Source: a virus. Taken from it: a stretch of 29,652 nt of DNA. The stretch is from IMG/VR virus record IMGVR_UViG_3300036945_000206, positions 1 to 29,652 of that record. One strand, 5' to 3'. The number at the start of each line of letters is the position of its first letter. Positions within the stretch are counted from its first letter, which is position 1. Below, piece by piece: positions 11,720 through 20,671 of the stretch. Both the position numbers and the translations under genes were made by a program. The notes under the pieces are model-generated. The model was not told where the DNA came from. It saw only the letters and a list, made by a program, of their open reading frames with translations, and ran no database searches.

Positions 11720-13702
11720 ATGGATGACAACTTAGAACAAAGTCAGTATGACGAACCCACAGAGTCCGACAAAGAGCTGACTGAATGGGTTGTCTCACAC
11801 ACTGACAAGTGGCGTGATTACCGCGACCAGAACTACCTACAAGACTGGCTTGAGTACGAACGTATCTTCCGTGGTCAATGGGCCGCTGAAGACAGTACAC
11901 GAGCCTCTGAGCGTAGTCGTATCATCTCCCCTGCTACACAGCAGGCGATTGAGACACGTCACGCTGAGATCATGGAAGCTATCTTCGGTCAAGGTGAATG
12001 GTTCGACATTGAGGATGATCTGAAGGACGTTAACGGCACTGCCCTGGATGTTGAGCAGATCAAAGCTCAGTTGATGGAAGACTTCAACCGTGACAAGATT
12101 AAGAAGGCTGTGGATCAGATTGAACTGATGGCTGAGATCTACGGTACAGGTATCGGTGAGATTGCTGTTAAGACAGAGAAGGAGTACGCTCCTGCTACTC
12201 AAGCTATCCCCGGCGTACAAGGACAAGCGGCTATCGGTGTTACCGAGAAAGACCGTATCTCCGTCAAGCTGGTTCCTGTGAACCCTAAGAACTTCTTGGT
12301 TGACCCTAACGCAACATCCTTGGATGACGCTATGGGCTGTGCCATTGAGAAGTTTATATCGGTGCATAAGATCGTTGAAGGCATGGAAAAGGGTATCTAC
12401 CGTAAGGTTGATCTTGGTATTGATGCTCCTGACGATGACTTAGAAGCCACTGAAGAACTGGTGAACTACCAAGACGGTCGTGTGCGTATGCTCACGTACT
12501 ACGGCTTAGTTCCTCGTGAGTACTTGGAGCAGTTGGAGAACGGAGAAGAGGTTGCTGACCTGTTCCCTGAGGACTCCTTGGCTGACGACTACTGCGAACT
12601 GGTAGAAGCAATCATTGTTATCGCTAACGGCGGTAAACTCCTGAAGGCTGAGGCTAACCCTTACATGATGAAGGATCGTCCTGTCATGTTGTACCAAGAC
12701 GATACAGTCCCCGGACGTGTATGGGGTCGTGGCACAGCGGAGAAGGCCTACAACATGCAGAAGGCCATTGATGGTAGTTTGCGTATGGACAGCGATGCCC
12801 GTGCCCTTACAGCCGTTCCTATGATGGCCATGGACGCTACTCGCTTGCCTCGGGGTGCTAAGTTTGAGGTCAAACCCGGTAAAGCATTCCTGACCAACGG
12901 CGATCCTAACCAGATTATGATGCCTTTGCGCTTCGGTACACCTGATAACTCATCTGTGCTGGCTTCTCAGAACTACGAACGCCTCCTCTTGCAAGCTACA
13001 GGTACTGTTGACAGTGCAGGTATGCCCTCAGCAGCTCCTCGTGACGCTGGTGCAGGCGGTATGTCTATGGCAATGGCAGGCATCATCAAGAAGTATAAGC
13101 GTACATTGACGAACTTCCAAGAAGATTTCTTGATTCCGTTCATCAATAAAGCAGCTTGGCGCTATATGCAGTTTGACCCTGAGCGTTACCCCTCTGTAGA
13201 TGTGACATTCATGCCTACAGCTACCTTGGGTATCTTGGCTCGTGAGTTTGAACAGCAGCAATTCATTGCCTTGTTACAGACATTAGGCCCAGACACTCCA
13301 GTTCTGCCTCTGATCCTTAAAGGTATCTTGGGTAATAGCTCCTTGAGCAACCGAAATGAACTGATTGCAGCTCTGGACAAGATGAGTCAACCTAATCCTG
13401 AACAGCAACAGCAGCAACAAATGCAGCAACAAGCTGCTATGGCTAAGTTACAAGCTGATCTGGCACTCTTGCAGGCACAGACTCAGAAGACTAGCGCTGA
13501 AGCACAGCAAACAATGGTTGAAACTCAGCTCATGCCTGAAGAGTTACGTGTAAAGGTGGTACAAGCCGCTGCTACAAACCTCGATCAAGACGCTGACTTC
13601 GCTAAACGTATGAAACTGGCTGATTTGATGCTCAAAGAGAAAGATATTGACTCAAACGAGCGTATCGCTGTAGCTCAGATGCAGAATCGTCAGCCTAAAT
13701 AA
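11720..13702 (+). CDS. portal (head-tail connector) protein
   Basis: A 660-residue protein directly behind the large terminase, the standard place for the portal, the dodecameric ring through which DNA enters and leaves. It starts with an acidic region, then KWRDYRDQNYLQDWLEYERIFRGQW and SRIISPATQQAIETRHAEIMEAIFG, as in portals of podovirus-type phages. Further on come the helical stem region and a Gln-rich tail (EQQQQQQMQQQ at about 557-570, then a coiled-coil-like AKLQADLALLQAQTQKTSAEAQQ). The last part probably forms the barrel inside the capsid. A few bases separate it from the large terminase. Confidence 0.93.
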   Translation: MDDNLEQSQYDEPTESDKELTEWVVSHTDKWRDYRDQNYLQDWLEYERIFRGQWAAEDSTRASERSRIISPATQQAIETRHAEIMEAIFGQGEWFDIEDDLKDVNGTALDVEQIKAQLMEDFNRDKIKKAVDQIELMAEIYGTGIGEIAVKTEKEYAPATQAIPGVQGQAAIGVTEKDRISVKLVPVNPKNFLVDPNATSLDDAMGCAIEKFISVHKIVEGMEKGIYRKVDLGIDAPDDDLEATEELVNYQDGRVRMLTYYGLVPREYLEQLENGEEVADLFPEDSLADDYCELVEAIIVIANGGKLLKAEANPYMMKDRPVMLYQDDTVPGRVWGRGTAEKAYNMQKAIDGSLRMDSDARALTAVPMMAMDATRLPRGAKFEVKPGKAFLTNGDPNQIMMPLRFGTPDNSSVLASQNYERLLLQATGTVDSAGMPSAAPRDAGAGGMSMAMAGIIKKYKRTLTNFQEDFLIPFINKAAWRYMQFDPERYPSVDVTFMPTATLGILAREFEQQQFIALLQTLGPDTPVLPLILKGILGNSSLSNRNELIAALDKMSQPNPEQQQQQQMQQQAAMAKLQADLALLQAQTQKTSAEAQQTMVETQLMPEELRVKVVQAAATNLDQDADFAKRMKLADLMLKEKDIDSNERIAVAQMQNRQPK

Positions 13703-13725
13703 ACAAATGAAAGGAGTTTCCCCTG

Positions 13726-13965
13726 ATGGATAAGGAACTCTCACGATATTACGAGGAAACTTTCTCAATGATGTCCACTGAAGGGTGGAAATACTTGATT
13801 GAAGACCTCAAAGAGTTAGAAACTAATCTAGACAATGTTCGCACTGTGAAAGACGAACAATCATTAAACTACCGACTAGGACAGTTGGACATTCTAGATT
13901 TGATTCTTAACCGCAAGAAGACCTGTGAAGAGATTTTCGAGCAACTTCAGCAGGAGGCACAATAA
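13726..13965 (+). CDS. helical hypothetical protein, 79 aa
   Basis: Behind AAAGGAG. It starts MDKELSRYYEETFSMMSTEGWKYL and is all-helical and acidic, with a coiled-coil-like middle (IEDLKELETNLDNVRTVKDE) and an end with RLGQLDILDLILNRKKTCEEIFEQLQ. Small helical proteins with this pattern recur between portal and scaffold genes of podovirus-type phages; their role is unsettled. Overlaps the next start by one base (TAATG). Confidence 0.8.
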   Translation: MDKELSRYYEETFSMMSTEGWKYLIEDLKELETNLDNVRTVKDEQSLNYRLGQLDILDLILNRKKTCEEIFEQLQQEAQ

Positions 13966-14207
13966 TGCGCCGAATGTTTGAGTTTGTTTGTGAAGATGGA
14001 CACATCTCTGAAGCGTTCGTTGATGAAGACTGTAGGGAACTCGCTTGTCGAGCCTGTGGTAAGCACTCAACGAGAATTGTTTCCAGTGTCAGGAGTAACT
14101 TGGAGGGCATCACAGGTGCTTTTCCCGGTGCATATGACGCATGGGAACGTAAACGAAGTGATAAGCTGAAACAAGAGAGGAAAGCCTCTTACGCTGTTCC
14201 AGAGTAA
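13965..14207 (+). CDS. zinc-ribbon phage protein, 80 aa
   Basis: The N-terminal half is a small FmdB-like zinc ribbon: FEFVCEDGHISEAFVDED, then LACRACGKHSTRIVSS. One cysteine and a following His form the first knuckle, a CRAC pair the second. The C-terminal half (LEGITGAFPGAYDAWERKRSDKLKQERKAS) resembles the end of proteins I recall before scaffold genes in related phages. Probably a small DNA-, RNA- or protein-binding factor of head assembly; unproven. Confidence 0.8.
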   Translation: MRRMFEFVCEDGHISEAFVDEDCRELACRACGKHSTRIVSSVRSNLEGITGAFPGAYDAWERKRSDKLKQERKASYAVPE

Positions 14208-14288
14208 CACTTCACATTAAACGGGTAGGTACGAGAGTATCCACATTTCATAGTCCTATAATCTCAAGAGAGACAGGAGAATAATAGT

Positions 14289-15074
14289 ATGGCATTTATT
14301 GACGACGAATCGTTTGATCCAACCTTGGACACGATCACAGATGAGCAACCTCAAGAGACTCCGGTACAGGAGCAACCTCAAGAAGTTGTAGAAGTAGAGA
14401 ATGTAGTTCCTGATAAATACAAAGGTAAAGCCTTTGAAGACATCGTAAAGATGCACCAAGAAGCTGAAAAGATGATTGGGAGGCAAGCACAGGAAGTACA
14501 CGAAGTACGTTCATTAGCAGATCAATTACTGAAACGACAACTCGAAAGCGATAAGGCAGTAACTGTTGAAAGTGCGCCCGAAGTAGATTTCTTTGAGAAC
14601 CCTCAAGACTCTATTAAACGTGCAATTGAGAATAACCCCGCAGTCATTGAAGCTAAACAGGCTAACCTTGAGCTAAAGCGGATGAAGACAGCACAGCAAT
14701 TAGCATCCAAACATCCTGACTTTGGCACTATCGCCAACGACACTGGATTTCAGGAGTGGGTGAAAGCTAGTCCTATTCGTCTTAACCTTTACGCTAAAGC
14801 AGATGCTGAGTTTGACTTCGGTTCAGCGGATGAACTCTTAAGCACCTATAAAGAACTTAAGCAGGTTCGTAACAACAACGTACAAGAAACCGGTAAGAAA
14901 CAACAGGCACAAGCTCTCCGAGCCGCAGGTGTGGATACAAGTGGCTCTGGCGAAGTTGCAAAGAAAGTATATCGTCGTGCGGATTTAATCCGTCTTAAGA
15001 TGACAGACCCAGATCGTTATGAGTTGCTGCAACCCGAAATCATGGCAGCTTATCAACAGGGTCGAGTTAAATAA
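14289..15074 (+). CDS. scaffold protein
   Basis: A 261-residue protein located just before the capsid gene. The first part is very acidic and rich in Gln/Glu/Val (TDEQPQETPVQEQPQEVVEVENVVPDKYKGKAFEDIVKMHQ split across residues 17-57). Coiled-coil helices follow (QEAEKMIGRQAQEVHEVRSL), and the C-terminus is basic (KKVYRRADLIRLKMTDPDRYELLQPEIMAAY), the part that usually binds capsid subunits. GGAG lies ten bases upstream of the start. It would template prohead assembly and leave before or during packaging. Confidence 0.9.
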   Translation: MAFIDDESFDPTLDTITDEQPQETPVQEQPQEVVEVENVVPDKYKGKAFEDIVKMHQEAEKMIGRQAQEVHEVRSLADQLLKRQLESDKAVTVESAPEVDFFENPQDSIKRAIENNPAVIEAKQANLELKRMKTAQQLASKHPDFGTIANDTGFQEWVKASPIRLNLYAKADAEFDFGSADELLSTYKELKQVRNNNVQETGKKQQAQALRAAGVDTSGSGEVAKKVYRRADLIRLKMTDPDRYELLQPEIMAAYQQGRVK

Positions 15075-15110
15075 ACAAATCTTTTTAATTGAAATCATAG
15101 GAGTATTCAA

Positions 15111-16034
15111 ATGGCTTTAGGTACAAATCACGTTACAACTACCACCGCAGCAACCTTCATTCCTGAAGTTTGGAGCGATGAAATTGTAGCCGCATACAAG
15201 AAATCGCTCGTCATGGCCAATCTGGTCAAGAAGATGAGCTTCAAGGGCAAGAAAGGTGACACCGTTCACATTCCTTCGCCTACCCGTGGTACAGCTTCCG
15301 CTAAAGCTGCTGGCGCTCAAGTTACCTTGATCGCTGCAACTGAAGGCGATGTGGCTATCTCTATCGACAAACACTTCGAGTACAGCCGCCTGATCGAAGA
15401 CATCGTTGAAGCCCAAGCTCTGTCGAGCCTGCGTAGCTTCTACACTGAGGATGCAGGTCACGCTCTGGGCAAGCAAGTGGACACCACTTTGATCCAACTG
15501 GCTCGTGCTGCTCGTGGTGGTTCTTCCGCTAACGCTCAGTACTCTGGTGGCATCGTCGGTTCTACCGGCGCTGCTTACACTTACGGTACTTCCAACGCTG
15601 CCAACATCGCTGATGCTGGTATCCGTGCAGCTATCCAGTTGCTGGACGACCAAGACGTGCCTATGGATGGCCGTTCGCTGGTGGTTCCTCCTGTTGCTCG
15701 TAACAGCATGTTGGGTATCAACCGCTTCACCGAGCAGGCTTTCAAGGGCAATGGCTCTACCCTGATGAACGGTGAGTTCGGCGACATCTACGGCGTGAAA
15801 GTGTATGTGTCTACCAACTGCGATACCGCTGCTGGCAACACCGCTACTGACCGCGCTGCTCTGATGTTCCACCGCGACTGGGCTGTGTTGGTTGAGCAGA
15901 TCGGCGTTCGCGCTCAGACTCAGTACAAACAAGAATACCTCGGTAACTTGTTCACTGCTGACACCCTGTACGGCGTGGGCGAACTGCGTGACTACGGTTG
16001 CGTTCCAATCATCGTTGACGCCTCGGCTGCTTGA
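15111..16034 (+). CDS. major capsid protein
   Basis: A 307-residue HK97-fold-type capsid protein. The N-terminal part reads TTTAATFIPEVWSDEIVAAYKKSLVMANLVKKMSFKGKKGDTVHIP by segments, the familiar start of this family. SIDKHFEYSRLIEDIVEAQ forms the next helix, and the C-terminal part has MFHRDWAVLVEQIGVRAQTQYKQEYLGNLF, typical of the P-domain strand. Codons are the most biased of the window (GCT, GGT, CGT, AAG), fitting very high expression. GGAG stands eight bases before the ATG, and a strong terminator follows the stop. Confidence 0.95.
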   Translation: MALGTNHVTTTTAATFIPEVWSDEIVAAYKKSLVMANLVKKMSFKGKKGDTVHIPSPTRGTASAKAAGAQVTLIAATEGDVAISIDKHFEYSRLIEDIVEAQALSSLRSFYTEDAGHALGKQVDTTLIQLARAARGGSSANAQYSGGIVGSTGAAYTYGTSNAANIADAGIRAAIQLLDDQDVPMDGRSLVVPPVARNSMLGINRFTEQAFKGNGSTLMNGEFGDIYGVKVYVSTNCDTAAGNTATDRAALMFHRDWAVLVEQIGVRAQTQYKQEYLGNLFTADTLYGVGELRDYGCVPIIVDASAA

Positions 16035-16046
16035 TAGGTGATTAAG

Positions 16047-16070
16047 GAGGGCCCTTCGGGGCTCTCTTTT
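16047..16070 (+). terminator. intrinsic terminator after capsid gene
   Basis: Eight-base-pair stem (GAGGGCCC with GGGCTCTC, one G-T pair) closed by a TTCG tetraloop and followed by TTTTCTTT. It begins 13 bases after the capsid stop. Confidence 0.9.
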
Positions 16071-16116
16071 CTTTACTACTTATTATCCGTGAGTAATAAA
16101 TAAAGGAGATACACAG

Positions 16117-16299
16117 ATGGTAAGCTTTCAAATGAAGCATAGCACTAGACCACAGACTATCGCCACAGTGCGTAGTGAGGTAGACATCAAGAGCTTTAGG
16201 GAGAACCCAGAGTGGTATGAGATTATCCCTACCGAAGAACAGAAACTAACAGTTAAAGTCGTTAATAAACAAGTTAAGAAGACTAAGGAAAATGTATGA
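16117..16299 (+). CDS. hypothetical protein, 60 aa
   Basis: Behind AAAGGAGAT. A basic protein: MVSFQMKHSTRPQTIATVRS, then DIKSFRENPEWYEIIP and a Lys/Val-rich end. The FRENPEWYEI segment resembles small proteins found between capsid and tail genes in related phages. It could be a minor virion or adaptor component; unproven. It overlaps the tail fibre start (ATGA). Confidence 0.72.
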   Translation: MVSFQMKHSTRPQTIATVRSEVDIKSFRENPEWYEIIPTEEQKLTVKVVNKQVKKTKENV

Positions 16300-18122
16300 C
16301 CATCTTTCGTGGGCCGGGTGGCACAGGCAGTGCTACTTCTGATTCGGATACTACCGAATTCCAAGAGTTCTTGGTACAGTCTCAAGCTGCTCGTGATGCT
16401 GCTCAGGCTGCTCAAGCCGCTGCTGAGGCCGCTGAAGCTGCCGCTGAAGCCGCTGCTGGTGATGTAGATGCAGGTGTTGCTGCTTCCGCTGCTTCCGCTA
16501 CGGCTGCTGCTGGTTCTGCCTCTGCTGCTGCAACGTCAGCCACTAATGCTTCTTCGTCTGCCTCTAGTGCTTCTACTTCGGCCACTAATGCAGCCTCTAG
16601 CGCATCTTCTGCCTCTACTTCAGCAGCTTCAGCGTCTACGTCTGCGACGAATGCGGGAAACTCCGCTACAGCCGCTGCTACTTCGGCTACGGCTGCCTCA
16701 GCATCTGCGAGCGCTGCGGCCTCTAGTGCTTCTACAGCAACTACCCAAGCTTCTAACGCAGCAGGTAGTGCATCCTCAGCCGCTACATCAGCCACTGCCT
16801 CTGCTGGCTCTGCTGCCAGCGCTGCTACTCAAGCCACTAATGCAGCCTCTAGCGCCTCTGCTGCCTCTAGCAGTGCATCTAACGCAGCCTCTAGTGCTAC
16901 AGCAGCAGCATCTAGTGCCACAGCCGCTGCCGCAAGTGCTGCAAGTATTAACCCTTCGGATATTGTCCATATTACAGGTACAGAGACTATCTCAGGTGCT
17001 AAGACGTTCTCAGGCAACGCTGTAATTAGCGTTACTGACAACACCAACGCTGCCTTGCGCATCACTCAGCTTGGTACGGGTAATGCTTTGTTGGTTGAGG
17101 ACACAACTAACCCTGATTCAACACCGTTTGTAATCGACTCCAGTGGCAACGTGGGTATTGGGACGAGTTCACCAACAGAAAAACTTGAGGTCAATGGACG
17201 GGCTGTCATCGGCACAACCGTTTACGAATCCGGTACAATTGAAGTAGGCAGGCTTGGTTCGGGTGATCGTACAGCCTATGTAGATTTCATTACAGCGGGA
17301 GCGCCCGGTGCAGTTGATTATTCTGCGCGGGTTATTCGCAACGCAGGTTACAACAGTTCACTTGAAATCAGAAACACGGGCAGCGGAGATATTGCACTGA
17401 CCCCCGATACTGGCGCGTCTTGGTACATCCGCCAGAACAGCGGAACCAGTTACGGCGGGTTTTTGCGTATTGGTGCACCGGGCGCTCCCGAAGGAACACT
17501 GGATTTCAGCGCCCAGAGCGATGTTCGGTGGATGACGCGAGGCGGACGCTTAGATTGCGTCAATGAAGCAAACACAGCATGGCAGAGTGGAGTTTTTCGA
17601 GGGGCCAACCTTTACTTTCGTACGGCGAACGATGTTGTTCGGTTTAGTATCAACAGTGACGGCGCTTGCTACTTCAACAATGGCTCTGGTTCGCGTGGGG
17701 CAACAGGTTACGCTCTTACGACACCAAACAATTCCGTGGCTAACTGTATCCGAGCCCCAGGGTACTTAGAATGGCAGACAGACGTTGGCGCTATTGGAAC
17801 CAATTACTTCGGGTCTGACATTCGCAAAAAAGAAAACATCTCGCCATGCACTTTTAACTCATCTGAGTTGATTTCAAAGATTGAGTTTATTAGGTTCGAC
17901 TGGAAGCCTAACAGCGGTAACGCAGGGCGTGTGGACGTTGGGGTCTCGGCCCAGCAGTTGCAGTCTCTCGATGCGCGGCTTGTAAATGAGTTGTCCGATG
18001 GCTCACTGATGGTCAACGAGCCAGCGCTGGTCACGCACATGGCAAAAGCCCTCCAAGAACAGCAAGCCATTATTACCGCCCTTATCGCCCGAGTTGAAGC
18101 ACTGGAAGGAGTTAAACAATGA
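16296..18122 (+). CDS. tail fibre with S74 intramolecular chaperone
   Basis: A 608-residue receptor-binding protein. Residues 1-30 probably attach to the virion. Residues about 30-222 are almost only Ala, Ser and Thr with recurring Asn ('ASSASSAS', 'SATNAAS'), likely a trimeric shaft. A GTETISGAKTFSG segment and SGNVGIGTSSPTEKLEVNG follow, as in many fibres. The C-terminus from GSDIRKKENI (about 506-515) is a peptidase_S74/endosialidase-type chaperone domain, which should cut itself before D508. It ends in a coiled coil (LIARVEALEG). From about 17,170 the codons become richer in GCG, CGG and GGG, so the distal part looks recombined. Confidence 0.92.
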   Translation: MTIFRGPGGTGSATSDSDTTEFQEFLVQSQAARDAAQAAQAAAEAAEAAAEAAAGDVDAGVAASAASATAAAGSASAAATSATNASSSASSASTSATNAASSASSASTSAASASTSATNAGNSATAAATSATAASASASAAASSASTATTQASNAAGSASSAATSATASAGSAASAATQATNAASSASAASSSASNAASSATAAASSATAAAASAASINPSDIVHITGTETISGAKTFSGNAVISVTDNTNAALRITQLGTGNALLVEDTTNPDSTPFVIDSSGNVGIGTSSPTEKLEVNGRAVIGTTVYESGTIEVGRLGSGDRTAYVDFITAGAPGAVDYSARVIRNAGYNSSLEIRNTGSGDIALTPDTGASWYIRQNSGTSYGGFLRIGAPGAPEGTLDFSAQSDVRWMTRGGRLDCVNEANTAWQSGVFRGANLYFRTANDVVRFSINSDGACYFNNGSGSRGATGYALTTPNNSVANCIRAPGYLEWQTDVGAIGTNYFGSDIRKKENISPCTFNSSELISKIEFIRFDWKPNSGNAGRVDVGVSAQQLQSLDARLVNELSDGSLMVNEPALVTHMAKALQEQQAIITALIARVEALEGVKQ

Positions 18123-18454
18123 CACGCCCTGTATCAGTAGGTATTAACCTAACAGCGGCGACACCAACAACAATCTACACAGTTCCTCTTGGCTACTTTG
18201 CTAAGTGGACACTGATGTACTTGTTCAACAACACAGGCTCCACCAAGAGCATTTCTGCATACTGGAGAGACTCCAGCGCATCTGCTGACATTCACGTACA
18301 CAACGGTACGATTGCCTCAGGTGGCTATGTACGCATGGATGGAGGAGCTTATGTGGTAATGGAGGAGGGAGACACTGTTGTCATGACAAGTGAAGCAGGT
18401 AGCTCTTTCAGTACCATCTGTACCTTTGAATTATATAAGAAAGAAGGAATATAA
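18119..18454 (+). CDS. small beta-rich virion protein (putative)
   Basis: 111 residues, mostly beta strands: PVSVGINLTAATPTTIYTVP, LMYLFNNTGSTKSISAYWRD, then a turn-rich end and CTFELYKKEGI. I recognise the fold pattern from small proteins next to fibre and tube genes of podoviruses. It follows the fibre with an ATGA overlap, suggesting a fibre-associated cap, adaptor or assembly protein. It returns to the usual codon pattern of the structural operon. Confidence 0.75.
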   Translation: MTRPVSVGINLTAATPTTIYTVPLGYFAKWTLMYLFNNTGSTKSISAYWRDSSASADIHVHNGTIASGGYVRMDGGAYVVMEEGDTVVMTSEAGSSFSTICTFELYKKEGI

Positions 18455-18457
18455 TCT

Positions 18458-19111
18458 ATGGCCTTGCCAACATACCTTGAACTGGTCAATGACATCTTGA
18501 TTCGTATGCGCGAACCTGAAGTCAGTACCGTCAATGAGAATACTTTATCTAAGCTTGTGGGTAAGTTGGTTAACGATGCCAAACGACAAGTAGAAGATGC
18601 CTACGCATGGAACTCTTTAACAGATACCTTGATGATTGAGACACTGGCTAATACATACGGCTATGTGCTCAATGGGTCAGGGACTCGCTTTAAAGTCATT
18701 GATGCTCAAGACATTACCAACAAGAGCCAGATCAACGCAGTGACTACCAAGATGATGTCTCAGTCCTTACTGAACAACATAAATCCCGGTAATCCAATGT
18801 ACTATAACTTTAACGGTGTACACACCACAGGCGACACCAAGGTAGACTTCTACCCTGTCCCTAACGCTGGTTTGACTCTGTATTTTAACTTGTACATCCC
18901 TCAAGCAGAACTTACAGGTGATGCCGATACACTGCTTGCTCCTAAAGAGCCTGTGGTGTTAGGAGCCTTTGCCCGTGCTTTGGTTGAGCGAGGTGAAGAT
19001 GGTGGCTTGAACAGTACTGAAGCCTTTGGCTTGTACAAGTCCTCCTTAGCTGACGCTATCGCTATTGAGAGTTCACGGTATGTTGAGGAAGAGACTTGGG
19101 AGGCTGTGTAA
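18458..19111 (+). CDS. tail tubular protein A-like adaptor (gp11-like)
   Basis: 217 residues. The N-terminus MALPTYLELVNDILIRMREP, then LVNDAKRQVEDAYAWNSL, is typical of the podovirus tail tubular A / head-tail adaptor family, which forms the ring directly below the portal. The middle is a beta domain (YNFNGVHTTGDTKVDFYPVPN, LTLYFNLYIPQAELTGD), and the end is helical. It is paired with the next gene as tube A and B usually are. GAAGGAA precedes the start. Confidence 0.9.
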   Translation: MALPTYLELVNDILIRMREPEVSTVNENTLSKLVGKLVNDAKRQVEDAYAWNSLTDTLMIETLANTYGYVLNGSGTRFKVIDAQDITNKSQINAVTTKMMSQSLLNNINPGNPMYYNFNGVHTTGDTKVDFYPVPNAGLTLYFNLYIPQAELTGDADTLLAPKEPVVLGAFARALVERGEDGGLNSTEAFGLYKSSLADAIAIESSRYVEEETWEAV

Positions 19112-19114
19112 CTT

Positions 19115-20671
19115 ATGGCACAACCTATTCAAACCTTCAGCATTACAGCTCCGGGCTTCTATGGATTGAATACACAAGATAGCTCGTTAGACTTAGCCTC
19201 TGGTTTTGCCCTAACCGCTGTCAACTGTGTCATTGACCAGTATGGTCGTGTAGGTGCTCGTAAAGGGTGGGTAACTAAGAACACTACCAACACTGACTTA
19301 GGCTCTGCTAACGTAGAAGCTATAGGTCAGTTGGTTATAGACAACGGCTCTGAGTACGCCCTCGCAGCAGGCAACAACAAAGTATTTAAGCTGGTAGGTA
19401 ATACACTGACTATGCTTGCCTATGGCGGTGGCGGTACTGCTCCGACAATCACAGCTAACAACTGGCAGATCGCTGCCTTGAACGAATGCTTATATCTGTT
19501 CCAAGTAGGTCATGATCCTCTGGTGTTCGATCCTGCTGTAAGTACTACTACGTATCGCCGAGTGTCTGAGAAGACTGGCTACACAGGTACTGTCCCTTCA
19601 GGTAACATTGTTCTATCTGCCTATGGTCGTCTGTGGGTAGCTGATACAACCACTGAGAAGACAGTGATCTACTGGTCTGACATCCTTTCTGGACATAAGT
19701 GGGCTAACGGCTCTACAGGCTCTATTGATGTATCTTCTGTGTGGCCTAACGGTGCAGATAACATCACAGGTTTGGCTTCGCATAACGGCTTCTTGTTCAT
19801 CTTCGGTAAGAACAATATCTTGGTGTACTCAGGTGCTCAGGATGTACTCTCAGCAGGTGTGTTCAAGATCTCTGATTCCTTGACAGGTATTGGTTGCATC
19901 GCTAGAGACACCATCCAGAACACAGGCTCAGATGTTATCTTCTTGTCCGATACAGGGGTGCGTAGTGTGCTGAGAACTATCCAAGAGAAGTCAGCACCTT
20001 TCCGTGACTTGTCTAAGAACGTACGTAATGACTTGATGAGTGCCGTTGCAGGTGAAGTAGCCTCTACACTGAAGTCCGTCTACAGTCCCTTTGAGTCCTT
20101 CTACCTGCTGTCTTTACCTAGCCTTAAGGTTGTGTACTGCTTTGACACGAAAGCTACATTACAGGATGGCTCTAACAGGGTAACAGTATGGGATAGCATT
20201 GAGCCTAAGAGCTTCTGCTACCTCCGTGATAAGAGTCTCTTGATTGGCAAAGCAGGTTACATTGGCCAGTATTCAGGGTATCAGGACAACGGCAGTACCT
20301 ATCGCTTCCAATACTTTACTAACCATACTGACTTAGGCGCTCCTTCGGTAAGCTCTGTCTTGAAGAAACTCTCAGTGGTTGTGATTGGTGGTTCTAACCA
20401 GTATGTCACAATTAAGTGGGGATATGACTTTAAAGAGAACTATTTCTCACAAAACACTAAAATTCCTGCTCAAGGGGTTGCAGAATTTGGTATTTCAGAG
20501 TATAATATTACAGGGGCAGAATACTCTGATGGTATTTCCCTCCAAACACTAACTGCCTACCCAACAGGTGCAGGTAAAGTTATCCAAACTGGCTACGAAG
20601 CGGACATCAATGGTTCTGCTTTAAGTATCCAGAAAATCGAAATTCAGGCTAAGAACGGGAAGATTATCTAA
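19115..20671 (+). CDS. tail tubular protein B / stabilisation protein
   Basis: 518 residues. The N-terminus has GFYGLNTQDSSLDLASGFALTAVNCVIDQYGRVGARKGW, the typical signature of tail-tube B / P22 gp10-like tail stabilisation proteins, which form the hexameric nozzle below the adaptor ring. A beta-propeller-like body follows (GRLWVADTTTEKTVIYWSD, NGFLFIFGKNNILVYSG, DVIFLSDTGVRSVLR), and the C-terminus is a beta domain. It starts three bases after tube A and overlaps the next gene by one base. Confidence 0.92.
   Translation: MAQPIQTFSITAPGFYGLNTQDSSLDLASGFALTAVNCVIDQYGRVGARKGWVTKNTTNTDLGSANVEAIGQLVIDNGSEYALAAGNNKVFKLVGNTLTMLAYGGGGTAPTITANNWQIAALNECLYLFQVGHDPLVFDPAVSTTTYRRVSEKTGYTGTVPSGNIVLSAYGRLWVADTTTEKTVIYWSDILSGHKWANGSTGSIDVSSVWPNGADNITGLASHNGFLFIFGKNNILVYSGAQDVLSAGVFKISDSLTGIGCIARDTIQNTGSDVIFLSDTGVRSVLRTIQEKSAPFRDLSKNVRNDLMSAVAGEVASTLKSVYSPFESFYLLSLPSLKVVYCFDTKATLQDGSNRVTVWDSIEPKSFCYLRDKSLLIGKAGYIGQYSGYQDNGSTYRFQYFTNHTDLGAPSVSSVLKKLSVVVIGGSNQYVTIKWGYDFKENYFSQNTKIPAQGVAEFGISEYNITGAEYSDGISLQTLTAYPTGAGKVIQTGYEADINGSALSIQKIEIQAKNGKII

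Noticed and set aside
14228-14262. Promoter before the scaffold gene (TATAAT at 14257-14262)
   Set aside because: The -10 word is perfect but no acceptable -35 box lies 15-19 bases upstream, and the gap is otherwise plain.
15117-15932. Long minus-strand open frame (271 codons) opposite the capsid gene
   Set aside because: It is a shadow of the strongly biased capsid codons; the translated product has no domain-like pattern and lies antisense to a certain gene.
16412-16795. Ala/Glu-rich minus-strand frame opposite the fibre shaft
   Set aside because: It mirrors the low-complexity Ala/Ser coding on the other strand and has no independent support.
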